DNA from: PHAA01 sp963665865
GTDB lineage: Bacteria; Bacillota; Syntrophomonadia; Syntrophomonadales; Syntrophomonadaceae
NCBI GenBank assembly: GCA_963665865.2
Contig: CAXXWF010000001.1
Span: 2,790,001 to 2,854,000, forward strand
Length of the DNA stretch: 64,000 nt
Direction: 5' to 3'
This document shows positions 17,883-26,356 of this stretch, piece after piece. A model generated the notes under the pieces. The model ran no database searches, had not been told where the DNA came from, and saw only the letters and a program-made list of their open reading frames with translations. Positions within the stretch are counted from its first letter, which is position 1; each line of letters opens with the position of its first letter. The position numbers and the translations under genes were made by a program.

Positions 17883-19015
17883 TTTTCTACCATCTCCAAC
17901 ATAGCCTCAATGCGTACTTTTAAGCTCTCCAGATCAGAATTCGAATAGTCACTTTCCAGGTGCAGGTAGGGACGTCCTTTCTGTTTGACCAGCTTACCTA
18001 CTGAATATGCTTCAATATTATAAGTGTGGCAGGCCTGCCAGGTCAAATCAATTACCGCATCCACCAAAAAATCATCCATCATCCGATTCAATAAATCGAG
18101 TCGACCGGAATTGGGACTCATGCAGGAACAAGGAATCGCCAGATATTTTTCCGCCAGGGCGACGATGGGGTCATCTCCGGTAGTATCAGTCTGCAGTTCC
18201 AAGGTCTTATAGCCGGAACAGTTTTCCATAGCTACGATACGTGCGCCCAGTTCTTCCGTTATGCGAATAACCTTCTCGCTTCCCAAGCCAACGGGACAGC
18301 CTGTTAAGAGTACCCGAGGTGCAGGTTCACCGTTGTTCTTGCTTTGAAGACTGGCCTCCCGGGCCAGTCCATTCATATTGCCGATCATCTCTCCTTTATC
18401 ACTGCTAAAACTCCTTGACCAGGCAACAGTAAGCAGATCCATCCCGCTGAGCGGCGGGGGATCTGCCCTATTCAGGTCACAAATCGCTTTCATAGCCTTC
18501 TTTTCCTGATTAATTACCTCAACCGCCGCCCATATATCCTCATTCCTAATCTCAACCTGCAGCTCTTCTTCCAGACGCGCCTTCAATCGCCGCAGTTCAT
18601 CGACCCACAGATCAAATGATGCCTGAGTATTATTAATGTGGGGCAGCTGCATAACATGCACGGGCTTGAACGTTTGCATAATCTCGAACATTTTCTTTTT
18701 ACCGTCACAGGTAGTCTCCCCAATTACCAGGTCTGAGAAGTGGAAATAGGGGCAGGTATCGCTAACCGCAAATCCGTATGACGATTTAATCAATGGACAT
18801 AGATTGCGGGGTAGATGTTCTTCCGCCGCCGCAATTGGTTCTTCCCTGGTACCACATAGTCCGACGGGTATAGCACCTGCCGCCAATATAAGTTCCTGCG
18901 GACAATAGGTGCAATAGACCCCGACCACTTTACGGCCCCTCTCCTTGGCTTGTTTTATACTCAGCATATTTGTTTCCCTTGCACTGGCAAAACCCTGGAT
19001 AATATCTTCCAACAT
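17879..19015 (-). CDS. Double-cubane cluster protein, YjiM-like
   Basis: 378-residue YjiM/DCCP-type protein: CTYCPQELILAAGA, NLCPLIKSSYGFAVSDTCPY, LVIGETTCDGKKKM, PCSCMSPNSGR and the final ESDYSNSD are the family blocks, including the cysteines expected to hold an [Fe8S9]-type double cubane. It shares its overall pattern with the paralog at 13724-14998 but is closer to E. coli YjiM. The start at the ATG at 19015 follows GGAGAAAACC; an upstream ATG at 19048 would include that site. Cotranscribed and translationally coupled with its activator. Proteins of this type reduce small unsaturated or high-energy substrates in vitro. The physiological substrate is unknown. Confidence 0.87.
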   Translation of the reverse strand: MLEDIIQGFASARETNMLSIKQAKERGRKVVGVYCTYCPQELILAAGAIPVGLCGTREEPIAAAEEHLPRNLCPLIKSSYGFAVSDTCPYFHFSDLVIGETTCDGKKKMFEIMQTFKPVHVMQLPHINNTQASFDLWVDELRRLKARLEEELQVEIRNEDIWAAVEVINQEKKAMKAICDLNRADPPPLSGMDLLTVAWSRSFSSDKGEMIGNMNGLAREASLQSKNNGEPAPRVLLTGCPVGLGSEKVIRITEELGARIVAMENCSGYKTLELQTDTTGDDPIVALAEKYLAIPCSCMSPNSGRLDLLNRMMDDFLVDAVIDLTWQACHTYNIEAYSVGKLVKQKGRPYLHLESDYSNSDLESLKVRIEAMLEMVEK

Positions 19016-19203
19016 GGTTTTCTCCACTCCCTCCAGCTTCATAAACATAAGGTATCATATAATAGATTATTATTAAAATAACTATTGGTTATTAATTTTC
19101 GCACCATATATAACCAGTTTTTATACTTATTATGCAGGAATATAATTTCCTATCCAGAATGTTCTATATTTAGACAATTATATTTTAAAAGGAGGTCGAA
19201 ATT

Positions 19204-19749
19204 TTGAAAAAGAAGGTTCTTATTCTAATGATGGTGTTGGTGTTATCTCTTTCTGTTGTAGCAGGATGCGGATCTACTGCCAACAAGGAAGGTGCAGCTC
19301 CTGCTGTCACCAAGGTAGGTACAGCTCCTGATGGCAGCGAGATTGCCATCGAAAAGGCAACCATTAAGTTCATGAAAGATGCCAATGCAGGCAAATATAA
19401 GCTCGTATCCACGGAAGAACTGAAAACCTGGATAGACCAAAAGAAAGATATGATAATAATTGACACCATGCCCGCAGATTCTTTTGCCAAGGGTCGCATA
19501 CCGGGAGCAGTAAATGCTGAGCTTCCTAAGACAGTTATGAAAGATGCTACTGATGAGCAAAAGGCCGCTTTTATTAAACTCCTGGGAACGGATAAGAGCA
19601 GGACTATAGTTGTATACTGTGGATTCGTGGGTTGTGCCAGAAGCGACCTGGGAGCAGTTATAGCTTTGGAGCAAGGTTTTACCAATGTATATAGAGTTCC
19701 TGGCGGAATAGTAGCCTGGCAGGAGGCCAACTATACACTTGAAAAATAA
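19204..19749 (+). CDS. Rhodanese-domain lipoprotein
   Basis: 181-residue secreted lipoprotein. It starts at a TTG at 19204, with GGAGG 8-10 bases upstream. A signal peptide with lipobox VAGC gives lipidation at about Cys22. A rhodanese domain follows (about residues 75-180) with MIIIDTMPADSFAKGRIPGAVN and the active-site loop VVYCGFVGCARSD, containing the candidate nucleophilic cysteine. The exported location suggests sulfur transfer or redox work at the outer face of the membrane. It overlaps the next lipoprotein gene by 11 bases. Confidence 0.87.
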   Translation: MKKKVLILMMVLVLSLSVVAGCGSTANKEGAAPAVTKVGTAPDGSEIAIEKATIKFMKDANAGKYKLVSTEELKTWIDQKKDMIIIDTMPADSFAKGRIPGAVNAELPKTVMKDATDEQKAAFIKLLGTDKSRTIVVYCGFVGCARSDLGAVIALEQGFTNVYRVPGGIVAWQEANYTLEK

Positions 19750-20227
19750 ATTGACTTTGTTATTTAAATGGGCAGCCCTTGTACTCATAATGGCCACCGT
19801 AGTAACAGGTTGCGGGAGTTCTACCTCTCCTATTATTGAAAAGGAAGTAAACCCCAACATTAATGTTCTGGGAATAAAGCTTGGTATGGCTGAGACCAAG
19901 GTACATGAGTCGGCCGGGTCCCAGGGTGAAAAAGCCATGTGCATATATGGATATGAATATGAGTATGCAGATAAGCTAATAAACGTCGGTTTTCAATCTG
20001 ATAAGGGCACAGTAAGGAGAGTTACTACCAAGAACCCGAATACTTCAATATATGGTATTAAGCCTGGAATAGAGCTGGCAGAAGCCTATGCTAGAATTAC
20101 TGCCAACGGCTTTACCCGGGATGACATATCGAAATATAAGTTTTACAAAGATAATATTATTTTTTCAATTATATCTATGAAAGGCACTGATGCAGATGGT
20201 ATCAGCATAGAGTTAAAACCAGACTAG
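19739..20227 (+). CDS. Lipoprotein of unknown function
   Basis: 162-residue lipoprotein with TTG start overlapping the preceding gene, a signal peptide and lipobox VTGC near residue 25. The mature part contains two similar segments, each with a pattern I/L-x-x-G-I-K-L/P-G (INVLGIKLGM and IYGIKPGIEL), a repeat typical of small extracellular beta-rich domains. I recognise no family. Translational coupling suggests it works with the rhodanese lipoprotein. Confidence 0.75.
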   Translation: MKNKLTLLFKWAALVLIMATVVTGCGSSTSPIIEKEVNPNINVLGIKLGMAETKVHESAGSQGEKAMCIYGYEYEYADKLINVGFQSDKGTVRRVTTKNPNTSIYGIKPGIELAEAYARITANGFTRDDISKYKFYKDNIIFSIISMKGTDADGISIELKPD

Positions 20228-20290
20228 CACTTACATTCAGAGCTTTTTAAATTATGGGAGACAATTCTGCTCTCATCTGCTATATCTCCT

Positions 20291-20318
20291 ATTGGCCCCT
20301 TATTGGGGCCAATTTTTA
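20291..20318 (+). terminator. terminator of lipoprotein operon
   Basis: ATTGGCCCC-TTATT-GGGGCCAAT followed by TTTTT. A degenerate relative of the same hairpin precedes the intact thioesterase gene near 28910-28932, part of a duplicated segment. Confidence 0.85.
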
Positions 20319-20413
20319 TGTGCCCCAGTTGACATGTTTGTCATCCTTTTGCATTACGACTCAAGGTCAGTGATATGCTATAATTACCAAAAAAGCTAGG
20401 AAGGAATTACGCT

Positions 20414-20699
20414 ATGGTCACAACCTCTTTTGATTGGAGTCAGACCATTATGGAAACCCTGGGGATTGAAATCACTGAATTTACACGCGAAAGGGTCGTA
20501 GCCACCATGCCCGTAACCACTAAAACCCACCAGCCATTTGGAATAATGCATGGTGGGGTCTCTGTGGTTATACCTGAGAGTAGCATCAGCCGGAAGTTAT
20601 CTTTTTATTGACCGTAATAACCAGAGGGCGGTTGGTTTGGAAAAAACGCAAATCATATCCGCCTCTATGATAAATCCGATACTTTGAATCATTGGTAGA
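20414..20699 (+). pseudogene. Decayed hotdog thioesterase copy
   Basis: The first 55 codons are closely similar to the intact PaaI-type thioesterase at 29040-29441, including THQPFGIMHGGVSVVI. A small deletion after GTTATACCTGAGA (two bases fewer than the intact gene) shifts the frame just before the helix, and the reading frame ends at 20611. Downstream, GGAAGTTATCTTTTTATTGACC and later scraps of the C-terminal part are still recognisable in the wrong frame, with the middle deleted. The upstream region including the promoter-like TATAAT and the terminator hairpin is duplicated as well. It is a relic of a segmental duplication. Confidence 0.85.
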
Positions 20700-20708
20700 T
20701 CCGGCGCA

Positions 20709-20978
20709 CTACCAAGCTGCCACCTTCGTCCTAATCGGCTCGATCAATTTTAAGTTTAGCTGTCTGCTATTATTATTGACTTTTTTTGGCTCCTCTGATT
20801 TTGATAGCTGCTGGCGCCTCTCTCTTACCACCTTATCCAGACTGGACTTTAACCGCGGGATCCTGTTCCCTCCCTGCCTTTTACAGTCCGCACCCCAATA
20901 AACCAAACAAAAGTTAAAGTGACTACAGGAAAAACACTTTACCGTTTGTTTTCCTATCAGCGATTCTGATTTGACCAT
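20709..20978 (-). CDS. Small Cys-containing protein, unknown
   Basis: 89-residue basic protein starting at an ATG at 20978 about 10 bases after GGAGGAG. The N-terminal part has CFSCSHFNFC, a compact possible metal-binding group, followed by a long charged segment (IPRLKSSLDKVVRERRQQL). No family recognised. It ends inside the region of the thioesterase pseudogene and is probably real because of the good ribosome binding site. Confidence 0.5.
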   Translation of the reverse strand: MVKSESLIGKQTVKCFSCSHFNFCLVYWGADCKRQGGNRIPRLKSSLDKVVRERRQQLSKSEEPKKVNNNSRQLNLKLIEPIRTKVAAW

Positions 20979-21309
20979 GATATAACTTCTCCTCCATTTA
21001 TTGTTGAATATATTATTAGACAATTTTGTTAGCTTTTGAATAATTTAGCAGGTACTAACATCCATTTGATCAAGGTCCCATCCTAAACTTAATCTACTTG
21101 AACTATCCGCCCAGCAAGAATGATTAACCAACTTCTATTTGCTGGTAAAAAAAAGCTCCGGTTAATCATACCGAAGCAGGGGAAAGTATAAGGGGATATT
21201 TTTGGTAAATATAAATATATTTAATCGCGTACTTCGTTAAGATATAAGCAGCATTACACTTATATGATGTCTGGTTAAATTTATATGGACCTGATTTGTT
21301 TAATACCTA
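20979..21309. other. Gene-free stretch
   Basis: 331 bases without a supported gene. It is AT-rich and holds only the terminator of the acyl-CoA dehydrogenase operon at 21147-21177. Confidence 0.7.
21147..21177 (-). terminator. terminator of acyl-CoA operon
   Basis: Minus-strand stem GCTTCGGT/ACCGGAGC (8 bp, 7-nt loop) followed by eight T. It lies 130 bases after the acyl-CoA dehydrogenase stop. Confidence 0.85.
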
Positions 21310-23064
21310 TTAAACAACATACTTTATGGCTGCGGTAGTGGCTTGGGCTATCTCCTGGCGCATGGCAATGCTATTACCTGCCTGGTAATGGCACAGCATG
21401 TCCAAATCATCCAGATACTTCTGTATCTTATTACCTTCGGCCAAGGACGCCAGTATCTCCTGGGCCAGATTGTATATTAATCCAATAGCTCTATTTATGA
21501 AAACTTTGGCCATGTTTAATTTGATCCGGGCTGCTTCTTCGCCATCTCTCTTCAATGCTTTTTGGGCCCGCAGCCAACCGCTTTCCATGCCAAAGATATA
21601 TGTTGATATATCGGCAATTTTGCCCACGATCTCCTGATGTTTGAGTATGTCCTTGTCATATTTGTCCAGGGCCTTGCCAAGCGTAAATAGTAATATTTCC
21701 TTGGCCGCCTGTACCATATCGGCTTCGCCATTGCAGGACGGCACCCAATCATCCAAATGCGCCTGTACTTTGGCAATTGATTCTTTCAATGCTATCTGCC
21801 CGCTCAGCCCCCGTCTTATCAGAGTGCTGGTGGTAACCAGTCTATTTATTTCATTGGTCCCTTCAAATATCCGGTATACTCGGCAGTCTCTATATAGTCT
21901 TTCGATAGGATATTCGGAAGTAACCCCATAGCCGCCATGGATTTGCACCCCTTCATCCATTACATAAGCCTGAACTTCGGTGGCAAATACTTTATTCATT
22001 GAGCACTCCATTGCGTATTCTTCAATACCCTGAGCGGCAACCTGGCCTCCATCAGCACCTGACATATCCAGACTGTGCATCATGCCATCCAGCAACCCGC
22101 CCGTACGATAGACCATGCTTTCGGCTATATAGGTGCGGGCGGCCATTTCCGCAAATTTTTCTTTTATCAACCCAAATTCTGCAATGGGCTGTCCAAATTG
22201 TTTGCGCTCAGTGGCAAACTGGGCGGCCAGTTCAATGGCATATTTACAGTTGCCTATGGCATTGCCGGCCAACTTATAGCGTCCCATGTTCAAAACATTA
22301 AAGGCGATAACATGACCTTTGCCAATTTCATATAGTACGTTTTCCACCGGCACTTTCACATCTTCCAGAATCAAGGTGCGGGTGGATGAGCCTTTAATAC
22401 CCATTTTGTGTTCTTCCGGACCGGTTGACAGTCCTTCTGTATTGGCCTCCACGATAAAGCCGGTGAATTTAGCCCGATCGATCTTGGCAAAAACTATAAA
22501 TATATCGGCAAAGGCTGAATTGGTTATGAACTGCTTGGTGCCATTTAAAATGTAATGGGTGCCTTCTGGGTTGAGTACTGCCCAAGTCTTTGCCGACAGT
22601 GCATCTGAGCCGGCGCCCGGTTCAGTCAAGGCATACGCGGTAGCGATTTCGCCGGAGACTATCCCCGGTAGATATTTCAGTTTCTGTTCATGCGTTCCAA
22701 AATACACGATCGGTAATTGGCCGATGCCAGTCTGTCCGCCATGGGTCATGGTGAAACCACCGGCCCGCCCCATACATTCGGCGATGATGCTGGTGCTGAT
22801 TTTATCCATCGCATAACCGTCATATTCTTCTGGAACATCGGTTCCCAGGAGGCCCAGCTCACCGGCAGCCAATAGAAGTTCACTGTTCAAGCCTTCCTGT
22901 TTGGCTTCAAGAGCGTCCATGTTGGGCAAAACCTTGTCGGTAACAAATCCCATCGCCGTACGATAAATCAGCTTATGCTCATCGGTAAAATCCTCAGGGG
23001 TGAAGATATCCTTAGGATTGCATGGGCCTAGCAGGAAACTGCCCCCTTTGGTTAGATCTGTCAT
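21310..23064 (-). CDS. Acyl-CoA dehydrogenase, long form
   Basis: 584-residue FAD-dependent acyl-CoA dehydrogenase with the family's long C-terminal extension (about residues 430-584). Visible are the FAD-binding YALTEPGAGSDA, the substrate loop FITNSAFAD, and YRIFEGTNEINRL, where the Glu near residue 400 is the usual catalytic base. It normally passes electrons to ETF; no etf genes are in the window. It is the last gene of a cluster with an ammonia-lyase-like protein and a CoA transferase, so it may oxidise or, in reverse, reduce the enoyl-CoA made there. Starts at an ATG at 23064 with GAGGTGAG upstream. Confidence 0.93.
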   Translation of the reverse strand: MTDLTKGGSFLLGPCNPKDIFTPEDFTDEHKLIYRTAMGFVTDKVLPNMDALEAKQEGLNSELLLAAGELGLLGTDVPEEYDGYAMDKISTSIIAECMGRAGGFTMTHGGQTGIGQLPIVYFGTHEQKLKYLPGIVSGEIATAYALTEPGAGSDALSAKTWAVLNPEGTHYILNGTKQFITNSAFADIFIVFAKIDRAKFTGFIVEANTEGLSTGPEEHKMGIKGSSTRTLILEDVKVPVENVLYEIGKGHVIAFNVLNMGRYKLAGNAIGNCKYAIELAAQFATERKQFGQPIAEFGLIKEKFAEMAARTYIAESMVYRTGGLLDGMMHSLDMSGADGGQVAAQGIEEYAMECSMNKVFATEVQAYVMDEGVQIHGGYGVTSEYPIERLYRDCRVYRIFEGTNEINRLVTTSTLIRRGLSGQIALKESIAKVQAHLDDWVPSCNGEADMVQAAKEILLFTLGKALDKYDKDILKHQEIVGKIADISTYIFGMESGWLRAQKALKRDGEEAARIKLNMAKVFINRAIGLIYNLAQEILASLAEGNKIQKYLDDLDMLCHYQAGNSIAMRQEIAQATTAAIKYVV

Positions 23065-23111
23065 TTTTGCTCACCTCATTATCCTTATTTCATTAAAATA
23101 ATTTAGGAAAT

Positions 23112-23561
23112 CTACTTCTTTTCCCACCACATTACTCCATTGTGGGGAACATAGGGTATGTCCTCCTTGGCTACCTGCAATCCCCGGTTGGCTTCTTGCG
23201 GTATTACTCCAACCCCTGATGCTTTGGCTACCAATTGGGGTGGCTCTATAATGTTACATGCGCCCGTAACCCCACCATCAGCTGGCTCACATACTTTATA
23301 TACTTCTACCTCAAAATCTCTGGAAGTATTGCCATATCTGCTAATCCAAGCTTTAATTTCGATGTAATCTCCAGCGTACACCGGGATATACTGCTCAATA
23401 TGCTTCCAAGAAGCTAATAACCCTTCATCCCCGGCTTCCATTATCATTAATTCGGTACCGCAATCACTCATATATTCAATAAGATGAGCCCCGGCCACCA
23501 AATTTCCTGCATAATGTGCATCATTCGTTCCCATTCTTAGTCTAAGTGTAGCTCTTTCCAT
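23112..23561 (-). CDS. Beta-aminoacyl-CoA ammonia-lyase-like hotdog protein
   Basis: 149-residue single hotdog-fold protein. The blocks NDAHYAGNLVAGAHLI, DCGTELM and YIPVYAGDYIEI match the beta-alanyl-CoA ammonia-lyase / 3-aminobutyryl-CoA ammonia-lyase (Kal) group, which removes ammonia from a 3-aminoacyl-CoA to give a 2-enoyl-CoA. The C-terminal extension (about residues 110-149) is longer than in those enzymes. Flanked by acyl-CoA dehydrogenase and CoA transferase genes on the same strand, which supports a CoA-dependent beta-amino acid route. Alternative: a thioesterase of the same fold. Confidence 0.75.
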   Translation of the reverse strand: MERATLRLRMGTNDAHYAGNLVAGAHLIEYMSDCGTELMIMEAGDEGLLASWKHIEQYIPVYAGDYIEIKAWISRYGNTSRDFEVEVYKVCEPADGGVTGACNIIEPPQLVAKASGVGVIPQEANRGLQVAKEDIPYVPHNGVMWWEKK

Positions 23562-23618
23562 AATATCTCTTCCTTCCTAAATTCAATTTAAAATAGTACA
23601 CAAGGTTAATAACCCGTT

Positions 23619-24803
23619 TTACATAACACCCTGTTCTTTGTACCCCGCAATCTGTTCGGGGGTTATACCGATCTGGGTATAAATTTCTTCATTGTGCTGC
23701 CCTATGCTGGGTGCGGGGGTATCAACCGACCCCGGAGTCAAACTTAATTTTACCGGGACACCTTGAATTTTATATTTACCGTAATCCGGGTCTTCCATAT
23801 CGATTATCATATCCCGGGCCTTAACTTGCTCATTTTCTATTACTTCGCTGATCTTCAGAACTGGCGAATAGGCCTGTCCTGCTTCCATAAAGATTTTTTC
23901 GATTTCAGCTCTGGTTCTCTGCTTACTCCACTCATTAATTAAGGGAAATAATTCATTTTGATTTTCTATACGATGCTTGTTGGTGTCAAAACGGAGATCA
24001 TCAATCAAATGTTCCAACCCTACAGCCTTAGCAAATGGAGTCCAATCATTTACATTGGTGATACTCAAAATACAATAACCATCTTTAGCTTCAAATAAAT
24101 CATAAGGGAAAGCCGCCGCATCCCGATTTCCCATGCGCTTGGGCTCCTCTCCAGTTAAAGTATATATACCTATAAAGCATTCTGACAAATGCACCAGAGA
24201 ATCAGTCATGGATACATCTATATACTGACCTTCCCCGGTTTTATTGCGATGTATCAAAGCTGTTAATATTCCCAGAGCAGTAAAAACGCCCCCCACGCTG
24301 TCGCCAAAAGCAACACCTGATCCACATGGCATTCCATCCGGGAAACCCGTTAGATACAAGGTCCCGGCCATGGCTTCAGCCAGATTGGAGTATGCGCCTT
24401 GATTTTTATAAGGCCCGGTCTGTCCATAACCACACAGGGAAGCCATTATAATATCGGGTTTAACTGACTTCATCACTTCATATCCGAGGCCCATTTTTTC
24501 CATGGTCCCACCTTTATAGTTTTCTACCACTACATCTGCCGTTTTAACCAGTTCTAAAAGTATTCTTTTACCCTCATCGGTTCGTAAGTTAAGGCTGATG
24601 CTTTTCTTATTTCTGTTCATAGTCGGGTACCATGCGCCTTTACCGTTTACAAAAGGAGTCCAGGTTCTGGACGGATCCCCGGTCTTATTGTTTTCTATTT
24701 TTATTACTTCGGCGCCGTGGTCGGCCAGTTGCATGGTAGCAACCGGTCCTGAAAAGGCTGTGGTTAGATCTATAACTCTGATTCCTTCTAATGCCTTCAT
24801 CAT
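23619..24803 (-). CDS. Class III (CaiB/BaiF) CoA transferase
   Basis: 394-residue member of the CaiB/BaiF family of CoA transferases and racemases. N-terminal block GIRVIDLTTAFSGPVATMQL, then ADVVVENYKGGTMEKMGLGY and SLCGYGQTGPY are characteristic. The position that usually carries the catalytic Asp (Y/F-D in the segment after GQTGPY) reads AYSNLAEAMAG here, so the Asp seems replaced, near residue 138. In context it would move CoA onto the substrate acid of the cluster. Starts with ATGATG at 24803, GGGAGG upstream. Confidence 0.9.
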   Translation of the reverse strand: MMKALEGIRVIDLTTAFSGPVATMQLADHGAEVIKIENNKTGDPSRTWTPFVNGKGAWYPTMNRNKKSISLNLRTDEGKRILLELVKTADVVVENYKGGTMEKMGLGYEVMKSVKPDIIMASLCGYGQTGPYKNQGAYSNLAEAMAGTLYLTGFPDGMPCGSGVAFGDSVGGVFTALGILTALIHRNKTGEGQYIDVSMTDSLVHLSECFIGIYTLTGEEPKRMGNRDAAAFPYDLFEAKDGYCILSITNVNDWTPFAKAVGLEHLIDDLRFDTNKHRIENQNELFPLINEWSKQRTRAEIEKIFMEAGQAYSPVLKISEVIENEQVKARDMIIDMEDPDYGKYKIQGVPVKLSLTPGSVDTPAPSIGQHNEEIYTQIGITPEQIAGYKEQGVM

Positions 24804-24982
24804 TTTTTTCCTCCCAAATTATTTAATAAGTTATAATAATTCCCATAATCATCTTCTTTTCTCAGGTATTTAGGGCAAACAAGACCATCTCAGCCAACAA
24901 GCAGTTGATTTAAAAGAAAGTATATCCTGTTGAATAAGATGGTTGTTATTTGCCGTATTAAAAGTTATTTTAGATTTTTATC

Positions 24983-26248
24983 TTATTCAGCCGCAAAATG
25001 CTCTGTAGTATTTGATTTCAGAGTCACTAAGGCAACCATCATAACAATCGAGACAGCCATCAAGTACCAAAAGGCCATACTGAAATTACCCTTAAATGCG
25101 TCAACCAGCATACCCATAATTATAGGTGTAACAAAACTTCCTATTTGTCCTCCAAACATCACAAAACCATTAGCACTACCCATTATTTCTGTAGGTAAAT
25201 TTTTCATCATAACAACGGGTATATAGATAGCGAGAAAACCAAAGAAGAAGTTTATTACCGTGATGCAAGCGATGGATTGGTAAACAGTTAACCCCGTATA
25301 CATCAAATAGAAAAGAGCTGCTGAAATTAGAGCAGCACAGATAGCCGCTAGTTTGCTTTGTTGAGGTTTCAAATGATCCACTATAGTACCAGCAAAAAGA
25401 AATGCCAGTAAAGAAGCGATTCCTGGTATTGACATCGCCCATCCGGCTGATACCAGGTTAAGTCCACCAACTTTAACCAAATAAGATGGCATCCAGCCAT
25501 TTATACCCCACATAAGCGAATATGTCCCCAAATTGGCGATTAATAAACTCCATACCATGGGTACCTTAAGCATTTGACCATAGGTAATCTTTTCTTTGGC
25601 TACAGCATTGGTTGTTGGTGCGTTTTCACCTCCAGCTTTGTCAGTGGTCGATTTAGGCAAGAATTTAAACCAAAGATACGCTATTACGGCTCCAAAAACG
25701 CCCAGCCCAAGGAAAAGAGGACGCCAACCCACTGCGGCAATTACCTTGGCAGCGAATAGGGGAGCTGTAACCGAAACAATTCCACTGGATACCAATACCA
25801 ACGAAAGTGCCTTGCCCTGAAACTTTCTAGGATACTCCATATTTATCATCTTAATACAGGCAGAAGAAAATGGTCCTTCTCCAATACCAAAACCAAACCG
25901 AATGACCAATAAGGCGACAAACCCCCAAGCTATACCAGTGAAAATAGTAAATATTGACCAAACAAAAACAAGGCTTAATAAAACTTTTCTGGGTCCAAAT
26001 TTATCTGCAAACCATCCTCCGGGTATTTGCATAATAAGGAAAGACAACAAGAATGAACTGATGAGCATGCCTGTTTGAGTAGCAGTAAGGCCAAATTCTT
26101 TAGTTATGGGTACGGCAGAAAAGTTCATTACCATTCGATCAAATCCGCCTATAAGCCAACCTAAAAACAACATAGATACAATCGTATAATTAAACTTCCC
26201 ATTAACCTTTGAACCATCTGGAGTTGTCGACACATTGTTATCTAGCAT
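24983..26248 (-). CDS. MFS transporter (anion:cation symporter type)
   Basis: 421-residue major facilitator with 12 predicted helices. DRMVMNFSAVPI in helix 1, WFADKFGPRKVLL in loop 2-3 and RFGFGIGEGPFSSACIKMI resemble the ACS family of organic-acid uptake carriers. The start is the ATG at 26248, after GGAGGAG; the GTG at 26266 precedes that site. It lies between the CoA transferase and the amidohydrolase, so it probably imports the substrate of the cluster, an organic acid or N-acyl amino acid. Confidence 0.9.
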   Translation of the reverse strand: MLDNNVSTTPDGSKVNGKFNYTIVSMLFLGWLIGGFDRMVMNFSAVPITKEFGLTATQTGMLISSFLLSFLIMQIPGGWFADKFGPRKVLLSLVFVWSIFTIFTGIAWGFVALLVIRFGFGIGEGPFSSACIKMINMEYPRKFQGKALSLVLVSSGIVSVTAPLFAAKVIAAVGWRPLFLGLGVFGAVIAYLWFKFLPKSTTDKAGGENAPTTNAVAKEKITYGQMLKVPMVWSLLIANLGTYSLMWGINGWMPSYLVKVGGLNLVSAGWAMSIPGIASLLAFLFAGTIVDHLKPQQSKLAAICAALISAALFYLMYTGLTVYQSIACITVINFFFGFLAIYIPVVMMKNLPTEIMGSANGFVMFGGQIGSFVTPIIMGMLVDAFKGNFSMAFWYLMAVSIVMMVALVTLKSNTTEHFAAE

Positions 26249-26356
26249 ATTCGCAATCTCCTCCACATTTTATTGATCTGTTAACTTAACTAAAAATGAG
26301 ATTCTGAATATAATTACCTCTTTAATTAATAGTATATTGCCCCCGCCCTAAACCTC

